Positions 18,287 through 28,737 of a DNA stretch of 64,000 nt are shown in pieces; position 1 is the stretch's first letter, and each line of letters starts with the position of its first letter. The notes beneath the pieces are model-generated. The model searched no databases. It was given only the letters and a program-made list of their open reading frames with translations, and had not been told where the DNA came from. The position numbers were made by a program, and so were the translations under genes. The stretch comes from Pandoraea pneumonica (GTDB lineage Bacteria > Pseudomonadota > Gammaproteobacteria > Burkholderiales > Burkholderiaceae), in assembly GCF_902459645.1 (NCBI RefSeq), contig NZ_CABPSK010000006.1:179478-243477 (forward strand). The letters run 5' to 3'.

Positions 18287-20896
18287 ATGCTGACTTCGCT
18301 CGTCGTGCGCATCGTCCGTTTCTCGGCGAAGCACGCGTACCCAGTCATCTTCGCCTCGCTGCTGCTGACCGTGGCCAGTTGCGTGTATGTCGCCAAGCAT
18401 TTCGCGATCAACACCGATGTTTCGAGCCTGATCGACTCCAATACGCCCGCCGCCGAGCGTGGCCGGGAGATCGACCGCGCCTTCCCGCAAAAAGCCGACG
18501 TGACGCTGGCCGTCGTGCAGGCACCGGCCATTGAATTCGCCGACCGCGCCGCCGCCGAACTGGCGGAAAAGCTCGCCAAAGAAAAAGATGTATTCCGCGC
18601 CGTGAGTCGTCCGGGCGCGGGTGAGTTCTTTGCGCGCAATGCCTTGCTGTTCGCGTCGGTTGACGATGTGAAGAGCCTCACCGGCAAGCTGAACGACGCG
18701 AAGCCGCTGCTCAACCGTCTCGCGCAAGACCCGAGTCTGACGGGGCTGTCGAATCTGCTGTCGGTCACGCTGCAAACCCCATTGCTCACCGGGCAGGTGA
18801 AGCTGCCGGAGATGGCGCGCTTGCTGGGCAATGCGGCTGACACGACCGAAGCTGTGCTGGCGGGCAAACCGACCGCGATGTCGTGGCGCGCACTCGTCAC
18901 GCCCGATACCGTGGCACGCAGCTATGTCGAAGTGCAGCCCGTGCTCGACTATGCCGCGCTGGAAGCCGGGGCCAACGCGGCCTCGCGTATCCGGGCAGCC
19001 GTTGCCGATCTCAAGCTCGAAGAACGCTACGGCGCGACGGTACGCCTGACCGGCCCGCGCCCGCTCTCCGACGAAGAATTCGCTTCGGTGCGTGAAGATG
19101 CTGGTCCCAATGCCGTGATTACGTTGCTTGCCGTGCTGGTGGTGCTGTGGCTCGCCGTGCGCTCGGGCAAGATGATCGTCGCGGTGTTCATCACGCTGCT
19201 CGCCGGTCTGGCCATTACCTTCGCGCTCGGTCTGATGATGGTGGGCGCGCTGAACATGATTTCGGTCGCGTTTGCGGTGCTCTTCGTGGGCATCGGCGTC
19301 GATTTCGGCATTCAGTTCGGCGTGCGGTATCGCGAAGAGCGCCACCGCCTTGGCGACGACGATGGGGCGCTTCAGGGCGCGCTCGCAGGGGCTGGCAAGG
19401 CGATTGCCATGCCGTTGTCGCTGGCCGCCGCCGCGACCGCTGCCAGCTTCTTCTCGTTCTTGCCGACCGACTATCGTGGCGTGTCGGAACTGGGGTTGAT
19501 CGCGGGCGTGGGCATTCTGTGCGTGGCCTTCCCGTCGGCGATCACGTTGTTGCCTGCGCTGATCAGCGTGTTCAAGCCGCGTGGCGAAGCGAGCCCGCCG
19601 GGCTTTCGCAGTCTGGGCCGGGTTGATGATTTCACCGAAAAGTATCGCAACCCGCTGCTCTACGGCACGCTCACGCTCGTGGTCGCCGGGTTGCCGTTGC
19701 TCGCCCATTTGCACTTCGACTTCAATCCGCTGCATTTGAAAGATCCGCATACGGAGTCGATGGCGACGCTGCTCGATCTGGCCAATTCGCCCGAAGCCGG
19801 GGTGAACGACGTGCAACTGCTCGCCGCGAATTTAGATGCCGCAGATGCCGATGCCGCCAAGTTGCGTGCAGTGCCGGAAATCGGGCGTGTGGTGACGTTG
19901 ACGACGTTCATGCCCGCCGAGCAGCCGGAGAAGCTCGCACTGATTGGTACGGCGGCGACGTCGCTGCTGCCTGTGCTGTCGCAAACGCCGCTGCCGCCGG
20001 TGGCGGACGCCGCACGCGTGTCGTCGCTCAAGACGGCGGCAGGGCAGTTGGAAGACGCGGCAATCGATCATCCGGGCGAAGGGGCGAAAGAGGCCCAGCG
20101 GCTCGCTGCCGCACTGCGCAAGCTCGCCGCAGGCGACGCTGCCACGCGAGACCGTGCGGAACGTGCGATTGCCGGGCCGCTCAAGCTGGCGTTGGGTCAG
20201 TTGCGCGACGCGCTGCAACCGCAGGCAGTGACGCGCGAATCGTTGCCCAAGGACATCGTTTCGCAATGGGTCGCCGCCGATGGCCGCGCGCTCGTGAACA
20301 TTTCGCCGCGCGTAGCGAAGGGCGCTGACCCGAGCGACGACGCGATGCTGCGCAAGTTCAGTGCCGCGGTGCTGGCGACGACGCCCGATGCGGTGGGCGG
20401 GCCCATCTCGATCCTGCGCTCGGCGGACACGATCATCCGTTCGTTCATCGAAGCGGGTATCTGGGCGCTGCTGTCGATCACAGTGCTGTTGTGGCTGGCG
20501 TTGCGCAACTTCGGCGACGTGCTGCGCACGCTCGTGCCGCTGCTGGTCTCGGCGGCGGTGACGCTCGAAATCACGGTCATCATCGGCTTGCCGCTGAATT
20601 TTGCGAACATCATCGCGTTGCCGCTGCTGTTGGGCGTGGGCGTGGCATTCAAGATCTACTACGTGATTGCCTGGCGTCACGGGCAGACACGCTTGCTCGC
20701 CTCGAGCCTCACGCAAGCTGTCGTGCTGTCGGCCGCGACCACGGGCATTGCTTTCGGCAGTCTCTGGCTGTCGCATCACCCGGGCACGTCGAGCATGGGC
20801 AAGCTGCTGGCGCTCTCGCTGGTGTGCACGCTGATCGGCGCGGTGTTCTTCCAGCCGGTACTGATGGGCAAGCCACGGGACAAGACGGCGAAATAA
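18287..20896 (+). CDS. hpnN: Hopanoid-associated RND transporter HpnN
   Basis: HpnN is a large inner-membrane RND/MMPL-type transporter that moves hopanoids toward the outer membrane. The 869-residue protein has the expected plan: one N-terminal helix (residues 15-35), a periplasmic domain, five or six helices around 275-435 (with [19 protein letters not shown] in the middle), a second periplasmic domain and a second helix block near 720-860. ATG 18287 is preferred because the upstream open frame is not protein-like. It is divergent from hpnM and ends before a terminator shared with dxs. Confidence 0.93.
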   Translation: MLTSLVVRIVRFSAKHAYPVIFASLLLTVASCVYVAKHFAINTDVSSLIDSNTPAAERGREIDRAFPQKADVTLAVVQAPAIEFADRAAAELAEKLAKEKDVFRAVSRPGAGEFFARNALLFASVDDVKSLTGKLNDAKPLLNRLAQDPSLTGLSNLLSVTLQTPLLTGQVKLPEMARLLGNAADTTEAVLAGKPTAMSWRALVTPDTVARSYVEVQPVLDYAALEAGANAASRIRAAVADLKLEERYGATVRLTGPRPLSDEEFASVREDAGPNAVITLLAVLVVLWLAVRSGKMIVAVFITLLAGLAITFALGLMMVGALNMISVAFAVLFVGIGVDFGIQFGVRYREERHRLGDDDGALQGALAGAGKAIAMPLSLAAAATAASFFSFLPTDYRGVSELGLIAGVGILCVAFPSAITLLPALISVFKPRGEASPPGFRSLGRVDDFTEKYRNPLLYGTLTLVVAGLPLLAHLHFDFNPLHLKDPHTESMATLLDLANSPEAGVNDVQLLAANLDAADADAAKLRAVPEIGRVVTLTTFMPAEQPEKLALIGTAATSLLPVLSQTPLPPVADAARVSSLKTAAGQLEDAAIDHPGEGAKEAQRLAAALRKLAAGDAATRDRAERAIAGPLKLALGQLRDALQPQAVTRESLPKDIVSQWVAADGRALVNISPRVAKGADPSDDAMLRKFSAAVLATTPDAVGGPISILRSADTIIRSFIEAGIWALLSITVLLWLALRNFGDVLRTLVPLLVSAAVTLEITVIIGLPLNFANIIALPLLLGVGVAFKIYYVIAWRHGQTRLLASSLTQAVVLSAATTGIAFGSLWLSHHPGTSSMGKLLALSLVCTLIGAVFFQPVLMGKPRDKTAK

Positions 20897-20910
20897 CGCT
20901 GTCCCCACAA

Positions 20911-20942
20911 AGCAAAACGGCACCGAAAGGTGCCGTTTTGCT
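20911..20942. terminator. Bidirectional terminator between hpnN and dxs
   Basis: A perfect 14-base stem (AGCAAAACGGCACC and its complement) encloses a GAAA tetraloop. The arms end in A-rich and T-rich sequence, so it serves both the plus-strand hpnN and the minus-strand phosphonate-dxs operon. Confidence 0.92.
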
Positions 20943-21008
20943 TTTCTGCCCAGCGAAGCACACGAAGCGCAGCGCGATGCGGCGAGACTTATTGCGACTT
21001 ATCGCGAA

Positions 21009-22925
21009 TTACTGCGATGAAGGGACCGCTTCGACCTTGCCGCCAAGCCGTTCCGCGAGCGCGCGGCGAATCGAAGCGGCAATACCCGTGGCATCGAGCC
21101 CGACCGACGCCAGTTGCTGCGCGGGCGTTCCTTGATCGATGTACTTATCGGGCAAACCGAGTTGCAGCACGGGCACCAGCACGCCGTGCGCGTTGAGCGC
21201 TTCGACGCATGCCGTACCGGCACCGCCCATGATCGCGCCTTCTTCCAACGTCACGACGAGGTCATGCGAGCGGGCCATTTCGAGCACCGTGGCTTCGTCG
21301 AGCGGCTTCACGAAGCGCATGTTGACTACACTGGCGTCGAACTCGTTGGCCACTTGCTCAGCGAGCGCGACCATCGGACCAAAGGCCAATACCGCCACGC
21401 GACGTCCTGCCGGGGCGGCGCTCTGGCGGCGTACCTGAGCGCGCCCGACGGGCAGCGTGGACAAGCCCGCTTCCGTTTTCACGCCCGGCCCCGTGCCGCG
21501 CGGATATCGCACAGCCGACGGCCCATCGATACCGAGCGCCGTCTGCAACAACTGGCGGCATTCGTTCTCGTCGGCCGGCGTCATCACCACCATGTTCGGA
21601 ATACACCGCAGGTAGGCGATATCGTAGGCACCGGCGTGCGTCGCACCGTCCGCCCCGACCAAACCGCCACGGTCGATCGCAAAAACGACCGGCAGGTTTT
21701 GCAGCGCGACGTCGTGAATCACCTGGTCGTAGCCGCGTTGCAGGAACGTGGAATAGATCGCGACAACGGGCTTGAGGCCTTCCGTGGCGATCCCGCCCGC
21801 GAACGTCACCGCGTGCTGCTCGGCGATGCCCACGTCGTAGTACCTCTCCGGAAAGCGTTTCTCGAATTCCACCAGCCCCGAGCCTTCGCGCATGGCGGGC
21901 GTGATGCCGACCACGCGTGCGTCGGCTGCGGCGGCGTCGCAGAGCCACTCGCCAAACACTTGCGTGTAGGTCTTCGGCGTGACGGTCCCCGGCGCTGCCG
22001 GACGAATGCCTTCGCTCGGATTGAACTTGCCCGGGCCGTGATACAGCACCGGATCGGCTTCGGCGAGCTTGTAGCCGCGACCCTTGCGTGTGACCACGTG
22101 CAGGAATTGCGGCCCCTTGAGCGCCTTGATGTTCTCGAGCGCCGGAATTAGGGCATCGAGATCATGACCGTCGATCGGGCCGAGGTAGTTGAAGCCAAAC
22201 TCTTCGAACATCGTGCCGGTGGGCGACACGATCGCCTTGGCGTGTTCTTCGAGCTTGTGTGCGAATTCGCGCATCGGCGCCGGGGCGTTGCGCAACAGAT
22301 TGCGCACGCTCTCTTTACCGGCGGAATAGAACTGGCCCGACATCAGTCGCGTGAGGTACTGGTTGAGCGCACCCACGGGCGGTGAGATCGACATGTCGTT
22401 GTCGTTGAGCACGACGAGGAACGGCAGATCGTCGTACACGCCCGCGTTGTTCAGCGCCTCGAACGCTTCGCCTGCAGTCAGGGCGCCGTCACCGATCACG
22501 GCAATCGCATGACGCTTCTCGCCCTTCACCTTGCTGGCGAGCGCCATGCCGAGCGCGGCGGAAATCGACGTGCTCGAATGGGCCGTGCCAAAGGTGTCGT
22601 AGGGCGATTCGTCGCGCTTCGGAAAGCCAGACAAGCCTTGCCATTGGCGCAGCGTCGGCATGGCTTCACGGCGACCAGTGAGGATCTTGTGCGGGTATGT
22701 CTGATGACCCACGTCCCACACGATGCGATCGTTGGGCGTGTCGAACACGTAATGCAGCGCAATCGTCAGTTCGACCGTGCCGAGGTTCGACGACAGATGC
22801 CCGCCGGTGCGCGACACGTTGTCGAGCACGCAGGCGCGCAGTTCGTCGGCCAAACGGCGCAGGTCGGCGCGCGAGAGGGCGCGCAAGTCGGCGGGGGAGC
22901 GGAGGTTGGCTAGGAGTTCTGCCAT
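21009..22925 (-). CDS. dxs: 1-deoxy-D-xylulose-5-phosphate synthase
   Basis: Dxs condenses pyruvate and glyceraldehyde 3-phosphate, the entry step of the MEP isoprenoid pathway. The 638-residue length is normal. It shows the ThDP motif region [20 protein letters not shown] (near residue 150), [10 protein letters not shown] at the N-terminus and the transketolase-like [11 protein letters not shown] in the second half. It is the last gene of the seven-gene operon that makes aminoethylphosphonate, 20 bases after phnW. This puts isoprenoid supply under the same promoter as phosphonate synthesis. Confidence 0.97.
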   Translation of the reverse strand: MAELLANLRSPADLRALSRADLRRLADELRACVLDNVSRTGGHLSSNLGTVELTIALHYVFDTPNDRIVWDVGHQTYPHKILTGRREAMPTLRQWQGLSGFPKRDESPYDTFGTAHSSTSISAALGMALASKVKGEKRHAIAVIGDGALTAGEAFEALNNAGVYDDLPFLVVLNDNDMSISPPVGALNQYLTRLMSGQFYSAGKESVRNLLRNAPAPMREFAHKLEEHAKAIVSPTGTMFEEFGFNYLGPIDGHDLDALIPALENIKALKGPQFLHVVTRKGRGYKLAEADPVLYHGPGKFNPSEGIRPAAPGTVTPKTYTQVFGEWLCDAAAADARVVGITPAMREGSGLVEFEKRFPERYYDVGIAEQHAVTFAGGIATEGLKPVVAIYSTFLQRGYDQVIHDVALQNLPVVFAIDRGGLVGADGATHAGAYDIAYLRCIPNMVVMTPADENECRQLLQTALGIDGPSAVRYPRGTGPGVKTEAGLSTLPVGRAQVRRQSAAPAGRRVAVLAFGPMVALAEQVANEFDASVVNMRFVKPLDEATVLEMARSHDLVVTLEEGAIMGGAGTACVEALNAHGVLVPVLQLGLPDKYIDQGTPAQQLASVGLDATGIAASIRRALAERLGGKVEAVPSSQ

Positions 22926-22945
22926 GGCTGAGCGTCCGGTCCCGC

Positions 22946-24019
22946 TTACTTCACCAACCTGGCGAACGACGCCAGCAGGCGATCGATGTCGGCAGCCGTC
23001 AGGTTACCCATCGTCGAGATGCGGAACAGTTCCTTCGACAAGCCGCCTTGACCGGCATAAATCACAAAGCCATCGGCCTTGAGCCAGTCGTGCAGGCGGG
23101 GGTAATCCACACCGGCGGGCAGTTTGTACGCGCGCAGTACGACCGACGATTCGTTCGACGGCAGCACGCTGTCCATGCCCAGTGCGGCAAGGCCAGCGCG
23201 TGCCTGCTCGGCTAGCGCACCGTAATGGGCGTGACGTTGTTGCCAGCCACCGGCGTCTTCGAGCTCACGCAGGGCTTCGACCAGCGCGTAATACGCATGG
23301 ACGGACGGCGTGAACGGCGTATTGCGCTCGGCTTGCAGCTTCGCCAGTCGTGCGATGTCGAGGTAATACGTGCGGCTAAACGCCTTGGCAAGCGCGTCCT
23401 TGCGCACCATCACGAACGACACGCCCGGCACACCGTGCACGCACTTGTTCGCGGTAGCGGCCACGGCCACGATGCCCGAATCGTTGAAATCGATGGCTTC
23501 GGCGGCGAAGCTGCTCACGCCGTCGACCAGCAAGTCGATGCCGCGCTCGCGGCAGGCGCGCGCGATGCCGCCCAGTTCGTTCAGGCGGCCCGTGGTCGTT
23601 TCGTGATGAATGATCGCCACATTGGTGTACGGACGCTCGCCAGCGGCGTCGAGCTTCGCGACGATCTGCGCCAAATCCGGAGCCTGCATCCATTCGAAAT
23701 GAATGACGTCGTGATCGATGCGGTACTGCTTGGCGATTTGCGAGATGCGTTCGCCGTACACACCGTTCTCGACGATCAGCAGACGGCCGTTTTCGGGCAC
23801 GAGACCCGCCGTCATGCTCTCGACCGCAGCGGTGCCCGAACCGGTCATCAGCACCGGCGTCCACACGGCCGGGTCGAGGCCGTAGACGGCCGTCAGACGC
23901 GCACGGGCTTCGTCTTGCAAGTCGAAGAACTCGGGCTCACGGTGGCACAGATCGGGTTGCAGCAGGCTCTTGCGGACACGCTCGGTCAGGGTAACGGGGC
24001 CCGGATTCAGTAACAGCAT
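22946..24019 (-). CDS. phnW: 2-aminoethylphosphonate transaminase (PhnW family)
   Basis: This is a 357-residue fold-type I PLP enzyme that interconverts AEP and phosphonoacetaldehyde. It has the PhnW start [21 protein letters not shown] at 60-68 for PLP phosphate, the Asp of DGVSSF near 167 and the Schiff-base Lys at 192 (ATANKCVHG). PhnW is usually catabolic with phnX, but phnX is absent here. The neighbours PEP mutase and phosphonopyruvate decarboxylase argue that it runs toward AEP. A GAGGAAG ribosome site precedes the ATG. Confidence 0.91.
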   Translation of the reverse strand: MLLLNPGPVTLTERVRKSLLQPDLCHREPEFFDLQDEARARLTAVYGLDPAVWTPVLMTGSGTAAVESMTAGLVPENGRLLIVENGVYGERISQIAKQYRIDHDVIHFEWMQAPDLAQIVAKLDAAGERPYTNVAIIHHETTTGRLNELGGIARACRERGIDLLVDGVSSFAAEAIDFNDSGIVAVAATANKCVHGVPGVSFVMVRKDALAKAFSRTYYLDIARLAKLQAERNTPFTPSVHAYYALVEALRELEDAGGWQQRHAHYGALAEQARAGLAALGMDSVLPSNESSVVLRAYKLPAGVDYPRLHDWLKADGFVIYAGQGGLSKELFRISTMGNLTAADIDRLLASFARLVK

Positions 24020-24060
24020 GGCGAAGCTTCCTCGGCGGATATTGTTGTAAGGGGGGAGGC

Positions 24061-25239
24061 TCAGGCGTGAGCCTTAGCAATGTGATCCATCAGACGCGAT
24101 TTCACGGCTTCGGGCGTGACCTTCGGGCGCGGCAAGCCGTCGGGCGTGCCGGGGCGCGTGGTCAGGCAGGCAAAGCGCGGGCCGTCGCTCAGGCTCGTGC
24201 TACGGCCGTCGAACAACTGTTCGATGACATCGAGCGTATCGCCTTCGAGCGCGAGCGCATAGCCGCTGGCCGCCGCCACACCCGCGAACGAGATTGTCGG
24301 TGACACCGTGGCTTGTGCTCCGGTCGAGTCGTGCGATGCGTTATCGAGCAGCAGATGCACGAGGTTCGACGGGCCATACGCGCCCAGTGTGGCGAATGCG
24401 CCCATGCGCATCAAGGCCGCACCGTCGCCGTCGAGGGCCACCACGCGCAGGTCGGGGCGTGCGAGCGCCAGACCGAGCGCCAGCGTGGTGACGCAGCCCA
24501 TCGAGCCGACCATATACAACTGGTTGGCGCGGTCGTCGAGCGCGTAGAGTTCGCGTCCGCAGAAGCCGGTCGAGGCCAGCACCACGGTGCCTTCAAGGGG
24601 GGTGTGCGCGATAACGCGCTCAAGCGCATCGCGGCGCGTCGGCAGATCGGCCGGGCCCACGCCGCGCATCAGCGACGCCGGGGCAGGCTGCGCCGGGCGC
24701 GCGGGACGCTCCGCCGGTTGCAGCGGGAACGGCGCGACGCTGCCTTTTTGCATCACGAGTGCGTAGGGGCGGCCCGTCTCGTCCATATGACGCACAGCGC
24801 GCTCCAGGGCGGGGGCAATGGCGTCCGGCTCGGTCGGGAACAACTCCCACGGCACTTCCATCAGGTCGAGCATCGCGGGGGTGATCGGGCCCATGAGCGC
24901 GTGCTGCGGCTCATCGGTGATCCCCGGCTGGCCGCGCCACGTCACGATCAGCAACTGCGGCAGACGGAACGTCCACGTGAGCGACGTGAGCGGGCTCACG
25001 GCATTGCCGAGGCCCGAGTTCTGCATCATCGTGACGGCGCGTGCACCCCGGCCTTCGCCCAGCGTCGCACCCGCCGCGATGGCGACCGCGTCGCCCTCGT
25101 TGGCGGCCGACAGGTAGTGCAGCGTCGGGTCTTGCAGTACGTAATTGATAAACGGCGTGAGAAACGAGCACGGCACGCCCGTGTACCACGTGAAGCCGTG
25201 CGTACGCGCGGCTTCGACGAACTGACCGGCTTCAATCAC
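24061..25239 (-). CDS. Phosphonopyruvate decarboxylase
   Basis: Ppd (AepY) is a ThDP enzyme that decarboxylates phosphonopyruvate to phosphonoacetaldehyde, pulling the unfavourable PEP mutase reaction forward. In the 392-residue protein, Glu48 (AANEGDA) is the cofactor-activating acid. [12 protein letters not shown] near 106-117 is characteristic of the family, and GDG at 271-273 with LLLDN at 296-300 forms the ThDP/Mg motif. GTG 25239 is chosen because GGAGG lies six bases upstream; a longer frame would add about 20 Arg-rich residues. It overlaps the PEP mutase stop by eight bases. Confidence 0.93.
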   Translation of the reverse strand: MIEAGQFVEAARTHGFTWYTGVPCSFLTPFINYVLQDPTLHYLSAANEGDAVAIAAGATLGEGRGARAVTMMQNSGLGNAVSPLTSLTWTFRLPQLLIVTWRGQPGITDEPQHALMGPITPAMLDLMEVPWELFPTEPDAIAPALERAVRHMDETGRPYALVMQKGSVAPFPLQPAERPARPAQPAPASLMRGVGPADLPTRRDALERVIAHTPLEGTVVLASTGFCGRELYALDDRANQLYMVGSMGCVTTLALGLALARPDLRVVALDGDGAALMRMGAFATLGAYGPSNLVHLLLDNASHDSTGAQATVSPTISFAGVAAASGYALALEGDTLDVIEQLFDGRSTSLSDGPRFACLTTRPGTPDGLPRPKVTPEAVKSRLMDHIAKAHA

Positions 25240-26938
25240 CTTGCGCCTCCGCGTCGGCACCGCTAAACGGCGTCTGACCATGGGCGAAGTCCGCGGCACG
25301 GCGGAATTCTTCCATGTCGTTCACGCCGCGCCAGTGGCCGTGCACGTACTGCACTTCGATTTTTGCGCCGTCTTCGACCAACGCGTTGATCAGTTCCGGC
25401 ATGCCGAGCTGATCGAAGTCGGGACGGGCTTGCAGGGCAGTGAACACGCGCTGGAGGTGAGCGCGGCCTTCACCGCGTACGCCCAGCAGGCCGATCCAGC
25501 GGCCATTCGGCGTGCGGCCGTCGTCGGTGGCGTCGCCGCTGATCTTCTCGAGCAGCACTTGCTGGCCGAACAGGCCGCGATCGTCACCGGCCGAGCAGTA
25601 CGCAAAATCGCGCACGCTGGCGTTGGCCGCATTCGCGGTGGTGGCAGCGGTGGAATCGACCACCACGGTGATGTCGGCATCGCTCTCGACCAAATCGCGC
25701 ACGATGTAGCTGCGGAACAGCAGGTCGCCGTACGAGATGACGGTGTCGTGGGCGAACGCGTCGCTCACGCGAGCGAGCGAGGCGAGCTCACCGGTTTCGG
25801 CGAAGCGCTCGTTGATGGCGAGCGTGATACCGGCCGTGTCGATCGCGTCGGCACGATAGCCGCCCACCACCGTAATGTCGTTCACGTTCTGCTTTTTGAA
25901 GCCGTCGACCAGCCAGCGCAGCAGCGGCTTGCCAGCGACCGGCAGCATCACTTTCGGGCGGTCCGTCGTCACGCTCTCGAGGTTCTTGCCACGGCTTGCG
26001 GCAAGCACGATGGCCGAGCGCGGCGCGTTGGCGGCAGACAGGTAGCGGTCTTCGGCTTCGGTGTACTCGTCGGCGTCTTGCAAGCGGAAGATTTCGTCCA
26101 CCGTCGCAATACGGTCTTCAACGTTGATGAGCGTTTCGCTGCGGTGAATCTCTGCCGCGACCGCTTGCATTGCCGACGTGGCCGAGCGAATCAGATGGTT
26201 CGCCCAGATCACGACGCTGATACCGGCTTCGCGGAACACGTCGGTCGGCGTGCTGTAGTACTTGGTCGGCACGATCACCAGCGGGCAGCGGTTGTCCCAC
26301 TCACGCGCGAACTGCACGATCTCGTCGGCGCGCTTGAGCTTGCTGTGAATCAGGATGGCATCGGCACCGGCCAGGCGATACGCCTCGGCGCGGCGCAGGG
26401 CTTCTTCCATGCCCCAGCCTGCGATGAGGGCTTCGACGCGCGCGACGATCGAGAAATCGTCGTCGGCCTGCGAGTCTTTACCGGCCTTGATCTTGCCGCA
26501 GAATTCGTCGATGTCGGCGAGCGGCTGGCGTTCGCCGCCGATGAAGCTGTTGGTCTTCGGGAAGACCTTGTCTTCGATACAGACGCCTGCAACACCACGC
26601 TGCTCAAGCTTGCGCACGAGACGGCGCATGTTGTTGAAGTTGCCGTAGCCGGTGTCGCCGTCGAGCAGAATCGGCAGATCGCTGGCGTCGGCCATGAATT
26701 CGAGGTTGTCGACTACCTGCGTCCAACTGGCTTCGTTGTTGTCACGCACGCCGAACTGGGCGGAAATCGCGAGGCCCGATGCCCAGATGCCCTTGAAGCC
26801 TGCCTCGCGCACGATGCGCGCCGACAGGCCGTTGTGGGCTTCCATCAGGAATTCGAGCTGATTGCTGCGCAGCATGGCGCGCAACTGTGCCGCGCGCGTG
26901 GCGGTCGGCGGCAGGGTGAATGCGTCGGGAGCGTTCAT
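25232..26938 (-). CDS. pepM: PEP mutase fused to a nucleotidyltransferase domain
   Basis: PEP mutase makes the C-P bond by rearranging phosphoenolpyruvate to phosphonopyruvate, the committed step of nearly all phosphonate synthesis. The 568-residue protein has an N-terminal TIM barrel (about 15-290) with [10 protein letters not shown] at 91-100 and the diagnostic EDK(x5)NS at 122-131. This motif separates mutases from isocitrate lyase-like hydrolases. Residues 305-560 form a nucleotidyltransferase-like domain with PKVMLP (328-333), but its glycine loop reads LAASRGKNL, a degraded form of LAAGxGxRL. The ATG overlaps the upstream gene by four bases (ATGA). Confidence 0.95.
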   Translation of the reverse strand: MNAPDAFTLPPTATRAAQLRAMLRSNQLEFLMEAHNGLSARIVREAGFKGIWASGLAISAQFGVRDNNEASWTQVVDNLEFMADASDLPILLDGDTGYGNFNNMRRLVRKLEQRGVAGVCIEDKVFPKTNSFIGGERQPLADIDEFCGKIKAGKDSQADDDFSIVARVEALIAGWGMEEALRRAEAYRLAGADAILIHSKLKRADEIVQFAREWDNRCPLVIVPTKYYSTPTDVFREAGISVVIWANHLIRSATSAMQAVAAEIHRSETLINVEDRIATVDEIFRLQDADEYTEAEDRYLSAANAPRSAIVLAASRGKNLESVTTDRPKVMLPVAGKPLLRWLVDGFKKQNVNDITVVGGYRADAIDTAGITLAINERFAETGELASLARVSDAFAHDTVISYGDLLFRSYIVRDLVESDADITVVVDSTAATTANAANASVRDFAYCSAGDDRGLFGQQVLLEKISGDATDDGRTPNGRWIGLLGVRGEGRAHLQRVFTALQARPDFDQLGMPELINALVEDGAKIEVQYVHGHWRGVNDMEEFRRAADFAHGQTPFSGADAEAQGD

Positions 26939-27699
26939 TCGGACACCATCGTGAGCGGTTCGAGTTGCGGCAGCACCTGATCGGCGGCGCGCTTCACATC
27001 TTCGGGGTAGTCGATCTCGATCCACGGGAAGCCCGTGACATCAGCGGTCTCGAATTGCGCGCCGCGCTCGAGCAGCAGATCGCGTACGGCTTCTTCGTGC
27101 GGCATCTTGGCGCGGCCCGATTCGACGTAATCGCGCGTGATTTCTGCCAGACGCGTGGCCGTCGCTTCGTTGAAACGGAAGAAGCCGACCGACTCGCCCA
27201 CGGTGTCGTATTCGAGGCCGACCATCACTTGCTTACGCAGTTCGACCGGCACGCCATCGCGCAGGCACAGCTTCACGGGCTCGTCGCCCACTTCGAAGTC
27301 GCGGTCGATGAGCAGACGGTTGGCCGTCTTGCCCACCACCAGCGCGTTAAAGATGCGCTGATCGTAGAGCACGTCGGCATCCATCACGAGCACATCGCCG
27401 CCAGCGGTCATCGCTTCGGCGGCCGTGTGCAGCGTGAGCACGCTGCCCAGATGGAATTCGGGGTTCAGGTAAATCTTCGGACGCGGGGTCCAGTTCAGGC
27501 GTTCGAGTTCTTCGCTCACCTGTTCGTGATGAAAGCCGAGCGCGAGCACCACGTCGGTGATGCCGGCCGCTGCGAGCATGCGCAGATGGCGCTCGAGCAG
27601 CGACATGCCGTCGAACTTGAGCAGGCACTTGGGCGCCTGCTTGTCTTCGGGCTGGAGCAAACGCAGGCCCATGCCTGCTGCGAGAATGATGGCCCGCAT
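26935..27699 (-). CDS. NTP transferase, probable CTP:aminoethylphosphonate cytidylyltransferase
   Basis: This is a 254-residue stand-alone sugar-phosphate/phosphocholine-type nucleotidyltransferase with an intact signature LAAGMGLRL (6-14) followed by PKCLL (23-27). The metal-binding acid lies in [11 protein letters not shown]. Its place between PEP mutase and a CDP-alcohol phosphotransferase suggests that it activates AEP to CMP-AEP, as LicC and PntC do for phosphocholine and AEP. AAGGA lies upstream of the ATG. The nucleotide (CTP) and substrate (AEP) are inferred from context only. Confidence 0.82.
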   Translation of the reverse strand: MRAIILAAGMGLRLLQPEDKQAPKCLLKFDGMSLLERHLRMLAAAGITDVVLALGFHHEQVSEELERLNWTPRPKIYLNPEFHLGSVLTLHTAAEAMTAGGDVLVMDADVLYDQRIFNALVVGKTANRLLIDRDFEVGDEPVKLCLRDGVPVELRKQVMVGLEYDTVGESVGFFRFNEATATRLAEITRDYVESGRAKMPHEEAVRDLLLERGAQFETADVTGFPWIEIDYPEDVKRAADQVLPQLEPLTMVSE

Positions 27700-27714
27700 G
27701 GTCGGTATCCTTCT

Positions 27715-28737
27715 TTAGAGCGGTGCAGTATCCGTGGCTGCGGGCATCGACGCGCTTTGTTGCGAGGCGAGTCGGCGGCGCCAGCCACGTTCGGAGAAAT
27801 GCAGATAGACGAGGCCCGGCACGCCGAGCAGCAGCTCGCGCGTACGTTTGGCCAGGGAGAGGGCCAGCGCGGCATCGGCCGGCAGACCCACGAGCGGGGC
27901 GAGCAGCAGGTAACCGCCTTCCTGTACGCCGAGCGAGCCCGGCACGAAGAACGCAGCACCGCGAATCGCTTGGCCGAGGCTTTCGAGCAACATGGCGTCG
28001 ACCCAGCTGACCGGGTGGCCGATGAATTGCAGAATCAGCCAGACTTCGGCCGTACCCACGATCCAACCCACCAGACTGAGGGCGAAACTCGCGAGCACCT
28101 GACGGCGCTGGCCGTACATGCGCTGCACGATTTCGTCGACGGCGTCGGCCCTGTCGAGCAGCGACGACCAGTCGCGCTTGGACGACATTTTCGAGAGCGT
28201 ACGAAACGCCCAGCCGAAGATGCCGCGCCGCTGCGCAATGTAGAACGCGTAGAGCAGGGCGGAGATGAGTGCGGTAGCGAGCAGCATCGGCACCCAGAGG
28301 CCGCCGTCGCTGTCATGCGTGGCACTGATGCCGAAGACGGCCAGGCCGAGCAGCGCGAAGACGATTTGCGCGACGGCTTGCAACGTGGTGCTCACGGTGA
28401 TGGCCGCGGCGGCTTCGCGCCCGGGCATCCCGCTTTGCTTCATTTGACGCACCATCGCAATCGGGCCACCGATCTGACCGGCCGGTAGCAGGCTGTTCAC
28501 CGACTCGCCGGTCCAGCGCGTGAGTACCGCGCGGCGCAGCGAGCACGATTTCGCGACCAGTACCTGAATGGCGGCGGCGTCGAGCACCAGCGGCACCACG
28601 TGGAACGCGGCGATAGGCAACAGCCCCCAGCCGGCCATGGCCAGTGTCGACATCACCGAGCCCGCACCCTGCCAGATGAGCAGGGCGACGAAAAGGGCGA
28701 TACCGAGGGTCAGAGATACGATGGCAGTCCGGTTCAT
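27715..28737 (-). CDS. hpnL: HpnL-like integral membrane protein (LPG synthase TM-type)
   Basis: This is a 340-residue protein with about eight hydrophobic segments, the plan of the lysylphosphatidylglycerol-synthase transmembrane family that includes HpnL. Family-like blocks are RWTGESVNSLLPAGQIGG near residue 74 and the C-terminal GAAFFVPGSLGVQEGGYL. No soluble aminoacyl-transferase domain is present. Members are often suspected of moving or modifying lipids. It starts immediately after the stop of the CDP-alcohol phosphotransferase fusion (TAAATG), so it is probably linked to that lipid product. A flippase role is a guess. Confidence 0.78.
   Translation of the reverse strand: MNRTAIVSLTLGIALFVALLIWQGAGSVMSTLAMAGWGLLPIAAFHVVPLVLDAAAIQVLVAKSCSLRRAVLTRWTGESVNSLLPAGQIGGPIAMVRQMKQSGMPGREAAAAITVSTTLQAVAQIVFALLGLAVFGISATHDSDGGLWVPMLLATALISALLYAFYIAQRRGIFGWAFRTLSKMSSKRDWSSLLDRADAVDEIVQRMYGQRRQVLASFALSLVGWIVGTAEVWLILQFIGHPVSWVDAMLLESLGQAIRGAAFFVPGSLGVQEGGYLLLAPLVGLPADAALALSLAKRTRELLLGVPGLVYLHFSERGWRRRLASQQSASMPAATDTAPL

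Noticed and set aside
18185-19816. A 543-codon minus-strand open frame across hpnN
   Set aside because: It is antisense to a clear RND transporter, with a low-complexity basic translation and no ribosome site or homology that I recognise.
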